Positions 1 to 8,425 of a stretch of 64,000 nt of DNA are shown here, one piece after another. The stretch is taken from contig NZ_JADLQO010000010.1 in the NCBI RefSeq assembly GCF_015477775.1, positions 234,915 through 298,914 of the forward strand, given 5' to 3'. The position numbers and the translations under genes were made by a program. The notes under the pieces were generated by a model. It did not search any database. It saw only the letters and a program-made list of their open reading frames with translations, and was not told where the DNA came from. Numbering within the stretch: the stretch's first letter is position 1; the number at the start of each line of letters is the position of its first letter. The stretch comes from Nocardia abscessus (GTDB taxonomy: Bacteria; Actinomycetota; Actinomycetes; Mycobacteriales; Mycobacteriaceae).

Positions 1-947
1 CGCGGCTTCTCGGCGCCGAACAGCGAGTCACCCGCGACGCCGTAGCCGAGGCCCGCGACCAGATGGTCCTGCAGATTCGCCCCCACCTCCGGCGCGTGGT
101 GGCGCACCTCGATGCCGTGGCGGGCCAGTTCGTCCCGGTCGCCGATGCCAGAGAGCATCAGCAGTTGCGGGCTGTTGATCGCACCGCCGCACAGCACGAC
201 CTCGCGCCGCGCGGTCACCGTGTGCGTGCCACCGCCCCGGCGGTATTCCACGCCGACGGCGCGCGTGCCGTCGAACAGCACCCGGGTGGCCAGCGCCTCG
301 CTGCGCACCGTGAGGTTCGGCCGGCGCAGGGCGGGCCGCAGGTAGGCGTCGGCGGTGCTCCAGCGGCGACCCGCACGCTGGGTCACCATGGTCTCGCTGA
401 ACCCCTCCGGCTGCGGCCGGTTCGGCGGCTCGACCTGGTAGCCCGCCTCCTCGACCGCGGCCAGATAGGCGGCGGTGAGGCCGCGTGGGCTGCGCTGCCG
501 GGAAACGTGCAGCGGACCCTCGGTGCCTTCGTCGGGGTACTGGGCGTTCTCCACGCGCTCGATGCGGCGGAACTGCTCGACGGCCGCGGCGAAGCCCCAC
601 TCCTCACCCGCCAGCAGCGCCCACTCGTCGTAGTCCGCCCGGAATCCGCGCACCCACATCATGGCGTTCATCGAGGACGAGCCGCCGAACATCTTGCCGC
701 GCGGCCAGTAGATCTCGCGGTTCTTCAGTTCCGGCTGCGGCTGGGTGAGGTAGTCCCAGTCCACCTCGGAGCGGAAGAGCTTCGCGAACCCGGCGGGAAT
801 GTGCGCGAACTTGTTCTTGTCCGGCGGGCCCGCTTCCAGCAGCGCCACCGTGGTGCCCGGATCGGCGCTGAGCCGTTCGGCCACCACCGCGCCCGCCGAT
901 CCCGAGCCGACGACGACGTAGTCCGCGGAAAGCTCACCTGATTGCAC
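1..947 (-). CDS. GMC-family FAD oxidoreductase (choline dehydrogenase-like), C-terminus outside window
   Basis: Only the first ~315 residues lie in the window; the frame is open to base 1. A GTG start at 947 is preceded by GGAG and gives a protein opening directly into the FAD-binding beta strand (VVVGSGSAG, residues 11-19). The GMC signature with GGSSSMNAMMW follows near residue 95, as in choline/alcohol oxidoreductases of about 530 residues. GMC enzymes oxidise an alcohol to an aldehyde or ketone with FAD. It is the last gene of the leftward catabolic unit, just downstream of a TetR gene, so it probably acts on an alcohol intermediate there. The substrate cannot be read from the sequence. 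Confidence 0.9.
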   Translation of the reverse strand, partial: MQSGELSADYVVVGSGSAGAVVAERLSADPGTTVALLEAGPPDKNKFAHIPAGFAKLFRSEVDWDYLTQPQPELKNREIYWPRGKMFGGSSSMNAMMWVRGFRADYDEWALLAGEEWGFAAAVEQFRRIERVENAQYPDEGTEGPLHVSRQRSPRGLTAAYLAAVEEAGYQVEPPNRPQPEGFSETMVTQRAGRRWSTADAYLRPALRRPNLTVRSEALATRVLFDGTRAVGVEYRRGGGTHTVTARREVVLCGGAINSPQLLMLSGIGDRDELARHGIEVRHHAPEVGANLQDHLVAGLGYGVAGDSLFGAEKP

Positions 948-1052
948 TTTTCCCACTCCGATCTGCACCGACTACGGCAAAGATACGAGCAAGCGCGCGC
1001 CGCGTGGCCCGGTTTCGGGTAACCGGCACGAAGTCGTCCGGCGTCGTCCGAG

Positions 1053-1631
1053 CTACCGCAGGATCAGCAGCGCGGAGGTCTCGATGCGATCGGCGATCTC
1101 GGAGTAGGACCCGTAGCCCATGCCCGCGCGCACCAGCGCGCCCGCGTACAGCAACTCCAGCGATTCCACCACGTCCGGGTCCGGCTCCGGACCGAGGGCG
1201 CGGATGATGCGCTTGCGGATCTCGGCCCCGATCCGGCCGCGCAGATGCTCCACGTCGGGGTCGCGGCCGAGCAGGGCGCTGGTGACCGCGCCGGAGAGCT
1301 CCTGCTCGTCGGCCACCAGCATCGCGATGTTCCGCAATTCGGCGACGACCCGGACGGTCGGGTCCGGGTCCTCGCTGACCGGCGACGGCGACGCGACCAG
1401 CCGCCGCCAGAAGATCTCGGCGACCAAGTGCTCCTTGGAGGAGAAGTACGTGTACGCCGTGGCCGTCCCGACCCCGGCCGCCGCGGCGACCATCCGGATG
1501 GTCATGCCCGCGAAACCTTCCCGCGCAAGCACTTCCACCGCCGAGCGGGTCAGCTTGTCGACCGTGTCGGCCTGTTTGCCGGAGAGCCTGCGGCGGGTCG
1601 CCTCGAGAATGACGGAATCGGGTTCGGACAT
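1053..1631 (-). CDS. TetR-family transcriptional regulator
   Basis: A 192-residue protein with a TetR N-terminal helix-turn-helix at about residues 25-70 (AVEVLAREGFAGMTIRMVAAAAGVGTATAYTYF) and a variable helical ligand domain after it. It sits inside the leftward catabolic unit. A 15-bp motif (TCCAGACACATGTCC on the coding strand) overlaps its ATG and recurs in the divergent promoter region near 6.7-6.9 kb, which suggests that it represses itself and both arms of the locus. The ligand is unknown; an intermediate of the pathway is the natural guess. Confidence 0.92.
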   Translation of the reverse strand: MSEPDSVILEATRRRLSGKQADTVDKLTRSAVEVLAREGFAGMTIRMVAAAAGVGTATAYTYFSSKEHLVAEIFWRRLVASPSPVSEDPDPTVRVVAELRNIAMLVADEQELSGAVTSALLGRDPDVEHLRGRIGAEIRKRIIRALGPEPDPDVVESLELLYAGALVRAGMGYGSYSEIADRIETSALLILR

Positions 1632-1640
1632 GTGTCTGGA
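1626..1640 (-). promoter_or_regulatory. Putative TetR operator overlapping the tetR start codon
   Basis: The coding strand reads TCCAGACACATGTCC and the gene's ATG lies inside it. All 15 bases recur at 6915-6929, and a degenerate copy (11 of 15) lies at 6723-6737. The core is the inverted repeat GACA-CA-TGTC. The position suggests autorepression; the link to this TetR is inferred. Confidence 0.55.
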
Positions 1641-1664
1641 TCCTACTAGGCGGGTCGGGGCGGT

Positions 1665-3134
1665 TCAGTTCTTGGCCGCCGCGATGCCGGCCCGGCGCCC
1701 GTAGAAGCTGCCGTCGCCCAGCGACGCGCCGCTGACGTAACCGCCCGCGCACAGACCGGAGGTGCACCGTCCGGCCGCGAACAGCCCGGGGATCGGCTCG
1801 CCGGAGACGTGCAGCACCCGGGAATCGAGGTCGGTGCGCAACCCGCCGAGGGTGAAACCCGCGGTGAAGCCGCGCATGTCGAACGCCGCCACCGGTCCGC
1901 GCAACGGGCGCACCCATTCCGGCTTCTTGCCCAGCAACGGGTCCGCGCCGTCGGCCGCGTGCAGGTTGTAGCACTCCACGGTGGCCTGCAACGCCTGGCC
2001 GGGCAGGCCCATCTCGGCTTCCAATTCGGCGATCGTCTCCGCCACCCAGGTCGGGGGCTGGCGGAAGAACGGGGTAGAGGTCTCGGTCGTCAGCGCCTCC
2101 TCGTACGCCGCCTCATCGATCACCAGGTAGGCCTGGTTGTCCTGCTGGATCAGCGTCGCCTGCCCGATCCGGCCGGGGTAGGTGTCCTCCGGGATGTAGC
2201 GCTGGCCGCGCCCGTTGACCAGAATGCCGCGCGCCAGCAGCTGCGGGTCCCCGAAGAACGCCACCTCGGTCGCGTCCATGTGCGCCAGCTCCGCGCCGAG
2301 CGCCTGCGCCAGCCGGATGCCGATGCCGTCGTGCTCCTCGATCGCCGCGGCGGGCCTGCCGATCAGTCGCGGCGCGTACCCTTCGATCATCTCCTTGTGA
2401 TAGGCGAAGCTGCCGGTGGCCAGCACGACGCCGCGCTCGGCGCGGATGGCGATCTGCTTGCCGTAGCGGCGGGCCAGCACGCCGACGACGCGGTCGTCGT
2501 CGTCCACGATCAGCCGCGCGATCCGGATGTCGTACTCGGCGCGGACGCCCAGCGCTTCGGCGGTGTCGGCCAGTGGCTTCATCAGCATGTAGCCGCCGCC
2601 CTTCTCCCCGGTGCGCTTGTCGGCCATCTGCGGAACATGGCCGCGCGGAGCGGGTTTGGCGATCGCGTTGAACGGCGCGGCGTTCTCGCCGCCGGAGTAC
2701 ATCAGTCCCTCGTCGTGCGGCGGTTCCCAGCCGGGCTCGCCCCAGAACGCCTCGCGGAACGGCACACCGCAGGACGCCAGCCAGGTGAAGTGCTCGACGC
2801 TGCCGCGGCAGTAGTCGGCGATCTTCGCCTTGTCCACGCCGGGACCGAGCGCCGCCAGCAGGAAGGTCTCCATGTTCTCCGGTGTGTCCTCGAAGCCGAG
2901 GGCCTGCTGCAACGGGGTGCCGCCACCGAGGTAGATGAACCCGCCCGCCAAGGCGGCGGCGCCACCCCAGCCGCCGGTGCGCTCGAGGACCAGCACGTCC
3001 GCGCCCGCGCGGGCGGCCTCGATGGCGGCGCAGACCCCGGCGATGCCGTATCCGGCGACGACCACGTCGGCCCGGTGGTCCCAGGTCTCGACTCGGCTCG
3101 CGCGCAAGGGGCGGATGGTGGTGGCGTCAGACAT
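1665..3134 (-). CDS. FAD-binding dehydrogenase, fumarate reductase/3-ketosteroid dehydrogenase-like
   Basis: I chose the ATG at 3134 (489 residues) because a longer in-frame extension would run into the upstream CMD gene. The protein has an N-terminal Rossmann FAD motif (GYGIAG, residues 28-33), a central substrate domain, and a C-terminal FAD-binding end (FAAGRCTSGLCAGGYVSGASLGDGSFYG). This is the arrangement of the FrdA/SdhA/KstD superfamily, which makes or reduces C=C bonds next to a carbonyl. In this operon a flavin dehydrogenase acting on a cyclic ketone or steroid-like compound is plausible. The exact reaction cannot be assigned from motifs alone. Confidence 0.85.
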   Translation of the reverse strand: MSDATTIRPLRASRVETWDHRADVVVAGYGIAGVCAAIEAARAGADVLVLERTGGWGGAAALAGGFIYLGGGTPLQQALGFEDTPENMETFLLAALGPGVDKAKIADYCRGSVEHFTWLASCGVPFREAFWGEPGWEPPHDEGLMYSGGENAAPFNAIAKPAPRGHVPQMADKRTGEKGGGYMLMKPLADTAEALGVRAEYDIRIARLIVDDDDRVVGVLARRYGKQIAIRAERGVVLATGSFAYHKEMIEGYAPRLIGRPAAAIEEHDGIGIRLAQALGAELAHMDATEVAFFGDPQLLARGILVNGRGQRYIPEDTYPGRIGQATLIQQDNQAYLVIDEAAYEEALTTETSTPFFRQPPTWVAETIAELEAEMGLPGQALQATVECYNLHAADGADPLLGKKPEWVRPLRGPVAAFDMRGFTAGFTLGGLRTDLDSRVLHVSGEPIPGLFAAGRCTSGLCAGGYVSGASLGDGSFYGRRAGIAAAKN

Positions 3135-3148
3135 GGTCAACGGATCCT

Positions 3149-3553
3149 TCACTGTTCGGCGGACGCGGACTGCGCGCGGGCGGCCTTCTTCTGCTGCGCC
3201 ACAATCGTGCCCACCAGCAGGTCGAGTTTGGTGCCGTTCGGCCAACCCACGTAGTAGCACAGGAACACCGCGATCTCGTGCAGCTGTTCTTCGGTGAGTT
3301 CGCCGTTGCGCAGCGCGGCCCCGATCTGGATGCCCGCGGTGTCGATGGCGCCCTGCGCCGCCAATGCCCCGAGCAGCAGCAGCCTGCGGTCTCGGATGGT
3401 GAGGCCGGGCCGCGACCAGATCTCGGCGAAGAGATGGTCGGAGGTGAGCGCGAAGTGAGGGCCGGGATAGTCCTGGAACTCCGTGCCGTACACCTCGGCC
3501 ATCTTGGCCAGACCGCGCTGCCGCACGGTGTCACCGGAACCGTTGTCGCTCAT
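3149..3553 (-). CDS. Carboxymuconolactone decarboxylase family protein
   Basis: A 134-residue all-helical protein of the CMD/AhpD superfamily, with the typical core LTIRDRRLLLLGALAAQ followed by the ELTEEQLHEIAVFLCYYVGWP helix. The AhpD CxxC pair is absent, so it is not an alkyl hydroperoxidase-type member. It overlaps the following dehydrogenase gene by four bases (ATGA type), so the two are co-translated. From memory it matches the M. tuberculosis Rv0771 position and type. Its role may be a decarboxylation or lactone step; substrate unknown. Confidence 0.87.
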   Translation of the reverse strand: MSDNGSGDTVRQRGLAKMAEVYGTEFQDYPGPHFALTSDHLFAEIWSRPGLTIRDRRLLLLGALAAQGAIDTAGIQIGAALRNGELTEEQLHEIAVFLCYYVGWPNGTKLDLLVGTIVAQQKKAARAQSASAEQ

Positions 3554-4428
3554 GAGGATTGCCTTTCCGATACGGAGGTGCCCGTCCCGACGCCGAGTCC
3601 GGGGCCGAGCCGGTCGAGGGCCGATTCGGCCAGCGGCAGCGCGGTGCCGAGCCGTTCACCCAGTTCCAGGGCGAGACTCAGATCCTTCTCGCCGAGGTCG
3701 CGCACGTGCCGCAGGATCGGCAGCCAGAAATCGCCGTCCTGGATCGGGGCGGTGGTGTCGCGCAGCATGATGGCGCCGGGGCCGCCGGTGACCGCGTCGG
3801 AATGCCGCACCACCTTGCCGAGCGCGGTGAGATCCAGACCGGCCGCCTCGGCCAGGCGCTGCGCCTCGGTGGCCGCGGTGAAGGAGACGAAATGCAGCAG
3901 GTTGCGCGCCAGTTTCATGCGTGTGCCCGCGCCGATCGGCCCGGCGTGCACGATCAGATCGGCGAAGCAGCCGAACGGTTCGCGCACCTGCTCGAAGGCC
4001 GCCTCGCTGCCGCCGACCATCACCGCGAGCGCGCCGCGCGTCGCGCCGGCCGCGCCGCCGCTGATCGGCGCGTCCACCAGTTCGACGCCGCGGTCGCCGC
4101 ACACGGCCCCGAGTTCTTCGGCCGTGCGATCACTGATCGTGGAGTGCACGGCGATCACGGTGCCCGGCGCGGCGGTCCGCAGTACACCCTCCGGGCCCGT
4201 GATCACCTCGCGGACCTGGGCGTCGTTGACCACGGTGATCGAGATGACCGCGGCCTGCCTGGCCAGCTCGGCCGCGGAGGCGACCGCGTCGGCCCCGGCC
4301 GCCAGGAACGGCTCGACCGCTTCGGCCCGCATGTCGCACACAGTCAGCCCACCCGGCCATTCCAGCAGGCGTTTGGCCATCGGCGCGCCCATGTTGCCGA
4401 GGCCGAGGAATCCGATGCGCGCGCTCAT
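3550..4428 (-). CDS. NAD(P)-dependent beta-hydroxyacid dehydrogenase (3-hydroxyisobutyrate dehydrogenase-like)
   Basis: The ATG at 4428 overlaps the stop of the preceding SDR gene (ATGA), giving 292 residues. The Rossmann motif GFLGLGNMG spans residues 6-14, the substrate-binding DAPISGG is at about 119-125, and the catalytic lysine is K172 in GAGTRMKLARNLL. All are hallmarks of the HIBADH/tartronate semialdehyde reductase family. Such enzymes interconvert a beta-hydroxyacid and its semialdehyde. Order and type match Rv0770 of M. tuberculosis from memory. The neighbouring aldehyde dehydrogenase could take the semialdehyde onward. Confidence 0.9.
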   Translation of the reverse strand: MSARIGFLGLGNMGAPMAKRLLEWPGGLTVCDMRAEAVEPFLAAGADAVASAAELARQAAVISITVVNDAQVREVITGPEGVLRTAAPGTVIAVHSTISDRTAEELGAVCGDRGVELVDAPISGGAAGATRGALAVMVGGSEAAFEQVREPFGCFADLIVHAGPIGAGTRMKLARNLLHFVSFTAATEAQRLAEAAGLDLTALGKVVRHSDAVTGGPGAIMLRDTTAPIQDGDFWLPILRHVRDLGEKDLSLALELGERLGTALPLAESALDRLGPGLGVGTGTSVSERQSS

Positions 4429-5177
4429 GACCGCACGATCTGTCCGCCGTCGACGTTGAAGATCTGCCCGGTGACCCAGCTCGCCTCGTCCGACAGCAGG
4501 TACAGGCAAGCGCCGACCAAATCTTGCGGGGTGCCCATCCGCTTGAGCGGCAGGCGTTTGACGATGTCGTCGACGATCACCTCGGGGGTGACCGCTTTGG
4601 TGGCGTCGGTGTCGATCGGACCCGGCGCGATGGCGTTGACGCGGATGTTCGACCCGCCGAGTTCGAAGGCCAGTTGCTGGGTGAGCCCGTTGATGCCGAC
4701 CTTCGCCAAGCCGTAGAAGCTGGAGTACAGCCACGCGGCCGTGGAGGACTGGTTGACGATCGATCCGTTGCGGCGCTTGGACATGTGCGGCCAGACGGCG
4801 CGGGTCATCGTGAGCGCGCCGTCCATGTTCACGCTCATGAACTTCTTGTAGTAGTCCCACGGCACGGTCAGCAGCAGGTTCAGCTTCATCTCGCCGTAGA
4901 TGGCGGCATTGTTCACCAGGTGGTCGATGCCGCCGAACTCGGCGACGGTGAAATCGGCCAGCGCGGTGGCGGATTCGGGATCGGACACGTCGACCTGACC
5001 GAACACCGCGGTGCCGCCGTCGGCGACGATCTTCTCCACGACCGCCGCGCCGCCCTCGGCGTTCTTGTCGGCGACGACGACGTTCGCGCCCTCGGCGGCC
5101 AGCGCCTGCGCGTAGGCCGCGCCGATGCCCTGGGCGGCGCCGGTGACGATGGCGGATCTTCCCGTGAAACGGGCCAT
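4425..5177 (-). CDS. Short-chain dehydrogenase/reductase
   Basis: A 250-residue classical SDR: cofactor motif TGAAQGIG (12-19), NNAA at 89-92, Ser144/145, and active-site Tyr155 and Lys159 (YGLAK). The C-terminus VTGQIFNVDGGQIVRS is typical of FabG-like enzymes. AGGAG lies 11 bases before the ATG. It sits 58 bp downstream of the aldehyde dehydrogenase and overlaps the next gene, so it is operonic. It closely resembles remembered Rv0769. It probably oxidises a secondary alcohol in the same pathway; the substrate is unknown. Confidence 0.93.
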   Translation of the reverse strand: MARFTGRSAIVTGAAQGIGAAYAQALAAEGANVVVADKNAEGGAAVVEKIVADGGTAVFGQVDVSDPESATALADFTVAEFGGIDHLVNNAAIYGEMKLNLLLTVPWDYYKKFMSVNMDGALTMTRAVWPHMSKRRNGSIVNQSSTAAWLYSSFYGLAKVGINGLTQQLAFELGGSNIRVNAIAPGPIDTDATKAVTPEVIVDDIVKRLPLKRMGTPQDLVGACLYLLSDEASWVTGQIFNVDGGQIVRS

Positions 5178-5235
5178 GAGGTTTCAGCTCCTCTGTGTTG
5201 TCGTTGTGCGGCGTTGTCGTTGTCGTGCGGCGGGA

Positions 5236-6705
5236 TCAGGCCGGGGAGGCGATGACCTTGGTCTCCAGGTACTCCTCGAATCCGGCGACGCCCATTTCGC
5301 GGCCGAGGCCGGATTGCTTGTAGCCGCCGAACGGGACGTCGGCGGAATACCAGACACCGCCGTTGACGCTCAGCGTCCCGGTGCGCACGCCTTCGGTGAC
5401 GCGCCGGATGCGCTCGGGGTCGGTTCCCCACACCGAACCGGAGAGGCCGTAGGGGGAGTCGTTGGCGATGCGGACGGCGTCCTCGTCACCGTCGTGCGGG
5501 ATGATCACCAGCACCGGGCCGAAGATCTCCTCGCGGGCGACCGTCGCGCTGTTGGGTACGTCCGCGATCAGGGTCGGTTCGACGAAGAACCCGCGCTCGT
5601 GCTGGGCAGGCCTGCCGCCGCCGACCACGATCCGCCCGCCTTCGGCGCGCGCGATGTCGAGATAGCGTTCGACCCTGGCGCGCTGTCGTTCGGAGATCAG
5701 CGGTCCGCAGACGGTGCGCGGGTCGGCGGGATCGCCCGGCCTGATCCCGCCCAGCGTGGCCGCGGCGGCCTGCACCGCTTGGTCATAGGCGGCGCGGGGG
5801 ACCAGCAGACGGGTGGACAGAGCGCACCCCTGTCCGGCATGCACGCACACCGAGAACGCCGCCACCGAGCAGGCGGCCGCGATGTCGGCGTCGTCGAGCA
5901 CGATGAACGCCGACTTTCCGCCCAGTTCGAGAAAGGCCTTCTTCAGCGTCGCGGCCGCGCCCGTCATGACGGCGCGGCCGGTGGCGGTGGACCCGGTGAA
6001 ACTGATCATGTCGACGCGCGGGTCCGCGGTGAGCCGGGCGCCGAGCGTGTGGTCCGCGGAGGTCACGATGTTGACGACACCGGCCGGGATATCGGTCTCC
6101 TCGGCGATGATGGCGCCGACCGCCGCCGCGCACCACGGGGTGTCGGGAGCAGGCTTGAGCACGACGGTGTTCCCCGCCGCGAGCGCCGGGCCGAGCTTGG
6201 CGAAGTTGATCTGATGCGGGAAGTTCCAGGGCGTGATCGCACCCACCACGCCGATCGGCTCCCGCCGCAGAACGCGCCGCGTCTTGATGCCCATCGGCTC
6301 GGCCACGCCCAGATCGGTTTCCCAGTCGTAGGTTTCGGCCAGCCCGGCCGAGTAGCCGAGGTCGGCGACGGGGCCTTCCAGCTGCGGGCCGCCGGTGAGC
6401 ATCCGCGGGGCGCCGACCTCGGCGATGGTGATCTCGCGCAGTTCCTCGACGTGCGATCGCAGCGCGGCGCGCAACTGCTCGAGGCAGCGGGCGCGGAAGG
6501 CGTGATCGCGCGACCAGTTCGTCTCGTCGAACGCGGTGCGCGCCGCGTCGACGGCCGCGTCGAGATCGGCCGCGTTCGCGTCGGCGGCGAGGCCGAGGAC
6601 CTCCTCGGTCGCGGGGTTCACCGTCGCGAAGACACCGTCGGCGCCCTCGACCAGCTTGCCGCCGATCAGCAGGCGGGACCCGTCGGCGGGTAGAAGGCTG
6701 CTCAT
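5236..6705 (-). CDS. Aldehyde dehydrogenase, first gene of the leftward unit
   Basis: A 489-residue NAD(P)-dependent aldehyde dehydrogenase. Key residues are present: Asn161 in TPWNFP, Lys184 in VLKPAP, Glu260 in ELGGKS, and catalytic Cys294 in GQGCA. GGAG is seven bases ahead of the chosen ATG; longer in-frame starts extend into promoter DNA. It is very like AldA/Rv0768 of M. tuberculosis as I remember that sequence. It oxidises an aldehyde to the acid and leads a unit of seven same-strand genes. A TetR-like motif lies 18-32 bp upstream of its start. Confidence 0.94.
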   Translation of the reverse strand: MSSLLPADGSRLLIGGKLVEGADGVFATVNPATEEVLGLAADANAADLDAAVDAARTAFDETNWSRDHAFRARCLEQLRAALRSHVEELREITIAEVGAPRMLTGGPQLEGPVADLGYSAGLAETYDWETDLGVAEPMGIKTRRVLRREPIGVVGAITPWNFPHQINFAKLGPALAAGNTVVLKPAPDTPWCAAAVGAIIAEETDIPAGVVNIVTSADHTLGARLTADPRVDMISFTGSTATGRAVMTGAAATLKKAFLELGGKSAFIVLDDADIAAACSVAAFSVCVHAGQGCALSTRLLVPRAAYDQAVQAAAATLGGIRPGDPADPRTVCGPLISERQRARVERYLDIARAEGGRIVVGGGRPAQHERGFFVEPTLIADVPNSATVAREEIFGPVLVIIPHDGDEDAVRIANDSPYGLSGSVWGTDPERIRRVTEGVRTGTLSVNGGVWYSADVPFGGYKQSGLGREMGVAGFEEYLETKVIASPA

Positions 6706-6722
6706 GGATATCTCCGATACTG

Positions 6723-6737
6723 TCTGGACACGTGTAC
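6723..6737. promoter_or_regulatory. Putative TetR operator, aldehyde dehydrogenase side
   Basis: The top strand reads TCTGGACACGTGTAC, matching 11 of 15 positions of the motif at 1626-1640 and 6915-6929. It begins with TGTC-TG-GACA and continues into ACACGTGT. It lies directly upstream of the aldehyde dehydrogenase start. Confidence 0.45.
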
Positions 6738-6767
6738 GGAATATAGTCTCGGATCGCGATCGGTTGC

Positions 6768-6781
6768 AATAACAGGTTCTA
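6768..6781. promoter_or_regulatory. KstR-like site in the divergent promoter
   Basis: AATAACAGGTTCTA fits the remembered KstR consensus TnnAACnnGTTnnA except for the first base. KstR is the TetR-type repressor of sterol catabolism in mycobacteria and rhodococci. A second, more symmetrical site lies at 8426-8439. Functional binding is an inference. Confidence 0.35.
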
Positions 6782-6914
6782 ACTCTGCCATCCTTGCCGA
6801 GGTTGCGCCCGGGGATGGGGCGGTCCGTCACGACGCTCTCCGGAGGCCGGTTCGCGCTCGTGAAATGGTTGGTGCTCCGGAAGCATTGTCCGGAACCGAA
6901 GCGCGGTGGTACTG

Positions 6915-6929
6915 TCCAGACACATGTCC
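6915..6929. promoter_or_regulatory. Putative TetR operator upstream of the rightward P450 unit
   Basis: The top strand is TCCAGACACATGTCC, identical over 15 bases to the motif covering the tetR start codon. It forms alternating TGTC/GACA arms with 2-bp spacers. It lies 75 bp before the P450-remnant start and would let one regulator govern both divergent units. Confidence 0.55.
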
Positions 6930-7003
6930 AGCTATCTGTCTTCGCCCGCGCCGCAGCGCCTTGCCGCGTGGCGGAACGTGTTATCGGTTTCGGAGGGTGG
7001 GCG

Positions 7004-7345
7004 ATGACGGCTGCGGTGGAGCCGCCGGCGTTCGATCCGTGCGACTGCGGGTTTCGTGAGGATCCGTATCCGATGTATCGGCGGCTGCGGGAGGAAGCGC
7101 CGCCGCGTCGCGACCCGGCTCTGAATCTCGGGGCGTTGTCACAGCATGCGGATGTCGCTCTCGGCTCGGCCGATGTGCACTTCTGCCCGGGCGCGCACCT
7201 CGCGCGCTCGGAAGCGACCGTCGTCCTGCACGAGTTCGGCTTGCGAGTGCGGTCCTACGACGTTCCGGAATCCGGTATCGCACATGTTCATTCGTCCGAT
7301 GTGCGTGGTCTCGCGCACCTTCCCATCACCGTGGAGACTCGATAA
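7004..7345 (+). pseudogene. Internally deleted cytochrome P450 (CYP123-like remnant, frame intact)
   Basis: The frame encodes 113 residues with GGAGG eight bases before its ATG. Residues 1-54 match a P450 N-terminus (GFREDPYPMYRRLREEAP, then NLGALSQHADV). Residues 58-68 are the heme-ligand loop VHFCPGAHLAR with Cys61, followed by a normal P450 C-terminal tail. About 300 central residues, including the I-helix and ExxR, are missing, although no stop or frameshift is present. Both ends look like one CYP123-type parent. It overlaps the next SDR gene (TAATG) and precedes a ferredoxin. It cannot be a working monooxygenase. It may survive only to keep downstream translation coupled. Confidence 0.85.
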
Positions 7346-8148
7346 TGCCAAGATTCGCCCCTCATCCCGAGCGCAGGCCCGCGCTCGTCTCCGGCGCTTC
7401 CTCCGGGATCGGCGCGGCCACCGCCGTGGCCCTGGCCGAACTGGGCCACCCCGTCGCGCTCGGCGCGCGCCGCGTCGATCAGTGCGCCGAGCTGGCGGAC
7501 AAGATCCGCGCGAACGGCGGTGCGGCTTTCGCCCACCGTCTCGACGTCACCGACCCGGACTCGGTCGATGAGTTCGTGGGCGCCGCCGAAGAAGCGCTCG
7601 GCCCCGCCGAGATCCTGGTGTCCAGCGCGGGCGACATCGAGTTCGGTCAGGCGCACGCGATGGATCCGGAACGGTTCGTGCACCAAGTGCAGGTCCATCT
7701 CGTCGGCGCGCAGCGTCTCGTGCACCGCGTGCTGCCCGGCATGTTGCGCAGGCAACGCGGCGATGTCGTGCTGATCAGCTCGGACTGCGCGCCCGAACCG
7801 CGTCCGCGCACCGGCGCCTACAGCGCCGCCAAGGCGGGGCTGGAGGCGATGGCCGCGCAGATGCGAATGGAGCTCGAGGGCAGCGGCATTCGCCTGTCGC
7901 TGGTCCGGCCCGGTCCGACCCTGACCGGCATGGGCATGGACTCCACACCTGAGATCGTCGGCCCGGTGCTGGAGGACTGGAAGGCCTGGGGGTTCGCCAG
8001 GCACCCGTTCATGCTGCGCGCGAGCGACCTGGCCGCCGCGGTGGTCGCGGTGGTGTCCACGCCGCGCGGCGCGCACTTGGTGCTGGTCGAGGTGCAACCC
8101 GAGGCGCCGGTGCGTCCGCTCGCGGACGACGCGGCGCCGAACGACTAG
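7345..8148 (+). CDS. Short-chain dehydrogenase/reductase (Rv0765c-like)
   Basis: A 267-residue SDR with GASSGIG at 17-23 and the catalytic pair Tyr160/Lys164 (YSAAK). Its opening MPRFAPHPERRPALVSGASSG and the motif VRPGPTLTGMGM closely resemble Rv0765c, which sits between cyp123 and cyp51 in M. tuberculosis (from memory). Its ATG overlaps the stop of the P450 remnant, so translation is coupled to that broken gene. It probably oxidises an alcohol made by the lost P450s or a related intermediate. Confidence 0.92.
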   Translation: MPRFAPHPERRPALVSGASSGIGAATAVALAELGHPVALGARRVDQCAELADKIRANGGAAFAHRLDVTDPDSVDEFVGAAEEALGPAEILVSSAGDIEFGQAHAMDPERFVHQVQVHLVGAQRLVHRVLPGMLRRQRGDVVLISSDCAPEPRPRTGAYSAAKAGLEAMAAQMRMELEGSGIRLSLVRPGPTLTGMGMDSTPEIVGPVLEDWKAWGFARHPFMLRASDLAAAVVAVVSTPRGAHLVLVEVQPEAPVRPLADDAAPND

Positions 8149-8163
8149 ATGGAAGTGGCGACG

Positions 8164-8361
8164 ATGCGAGTGCTGGCCGATCTGGATCTGTGTCAGGGGC
8201 ATGCGGTGTGCCAGGACGAGGCGCCCGAGGCTTTCCATGTGCCCAAGCGCGGCAAAGTGGAGATCCGCGATGCCGCCGGGGACCCGCAAGCGCAGGCGGA
8301 CGTGCAGCGCGCCGTGCGCTATTGCCCGACCCAGGCGTTGTCGATCGTCGCGGACGAGTGA
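8164..8361 (+). CDS. Single-cluster 3Fe-4S ferredoxin
   Basis: A 65-residue ferredoxin with Cys10, Cys16 and Cys54 in C-x2-H-x2-C...CP, where His13 replaces the second cluster cysteine. This is the 3Fe-4S pattern of actinobacterial P450 electron donors (Rv0763c type). I chose the second ATG, which has GGAAG ahead of it, over one at 8149 abutting the previous stop. In M. tuberculosis the homologue follows cyp51. Here no intact P450 precedes it, so its partner must be encoded elsewhere or it is stranded. Confidence 0.9.
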   Translation: MRVLADLDLCQGHAVCQDEAPEAFHVPKRGKVEIRDAAGDPQAQADVQRAVRYCPTQALSIVADE

Positions 8362-8425
8362 GCGGAATTCCTCGCGCGCGGCGGGTAGGCAGGGCGTGCC
8401 GGGGCGAATACGATGAATCCAAAAC

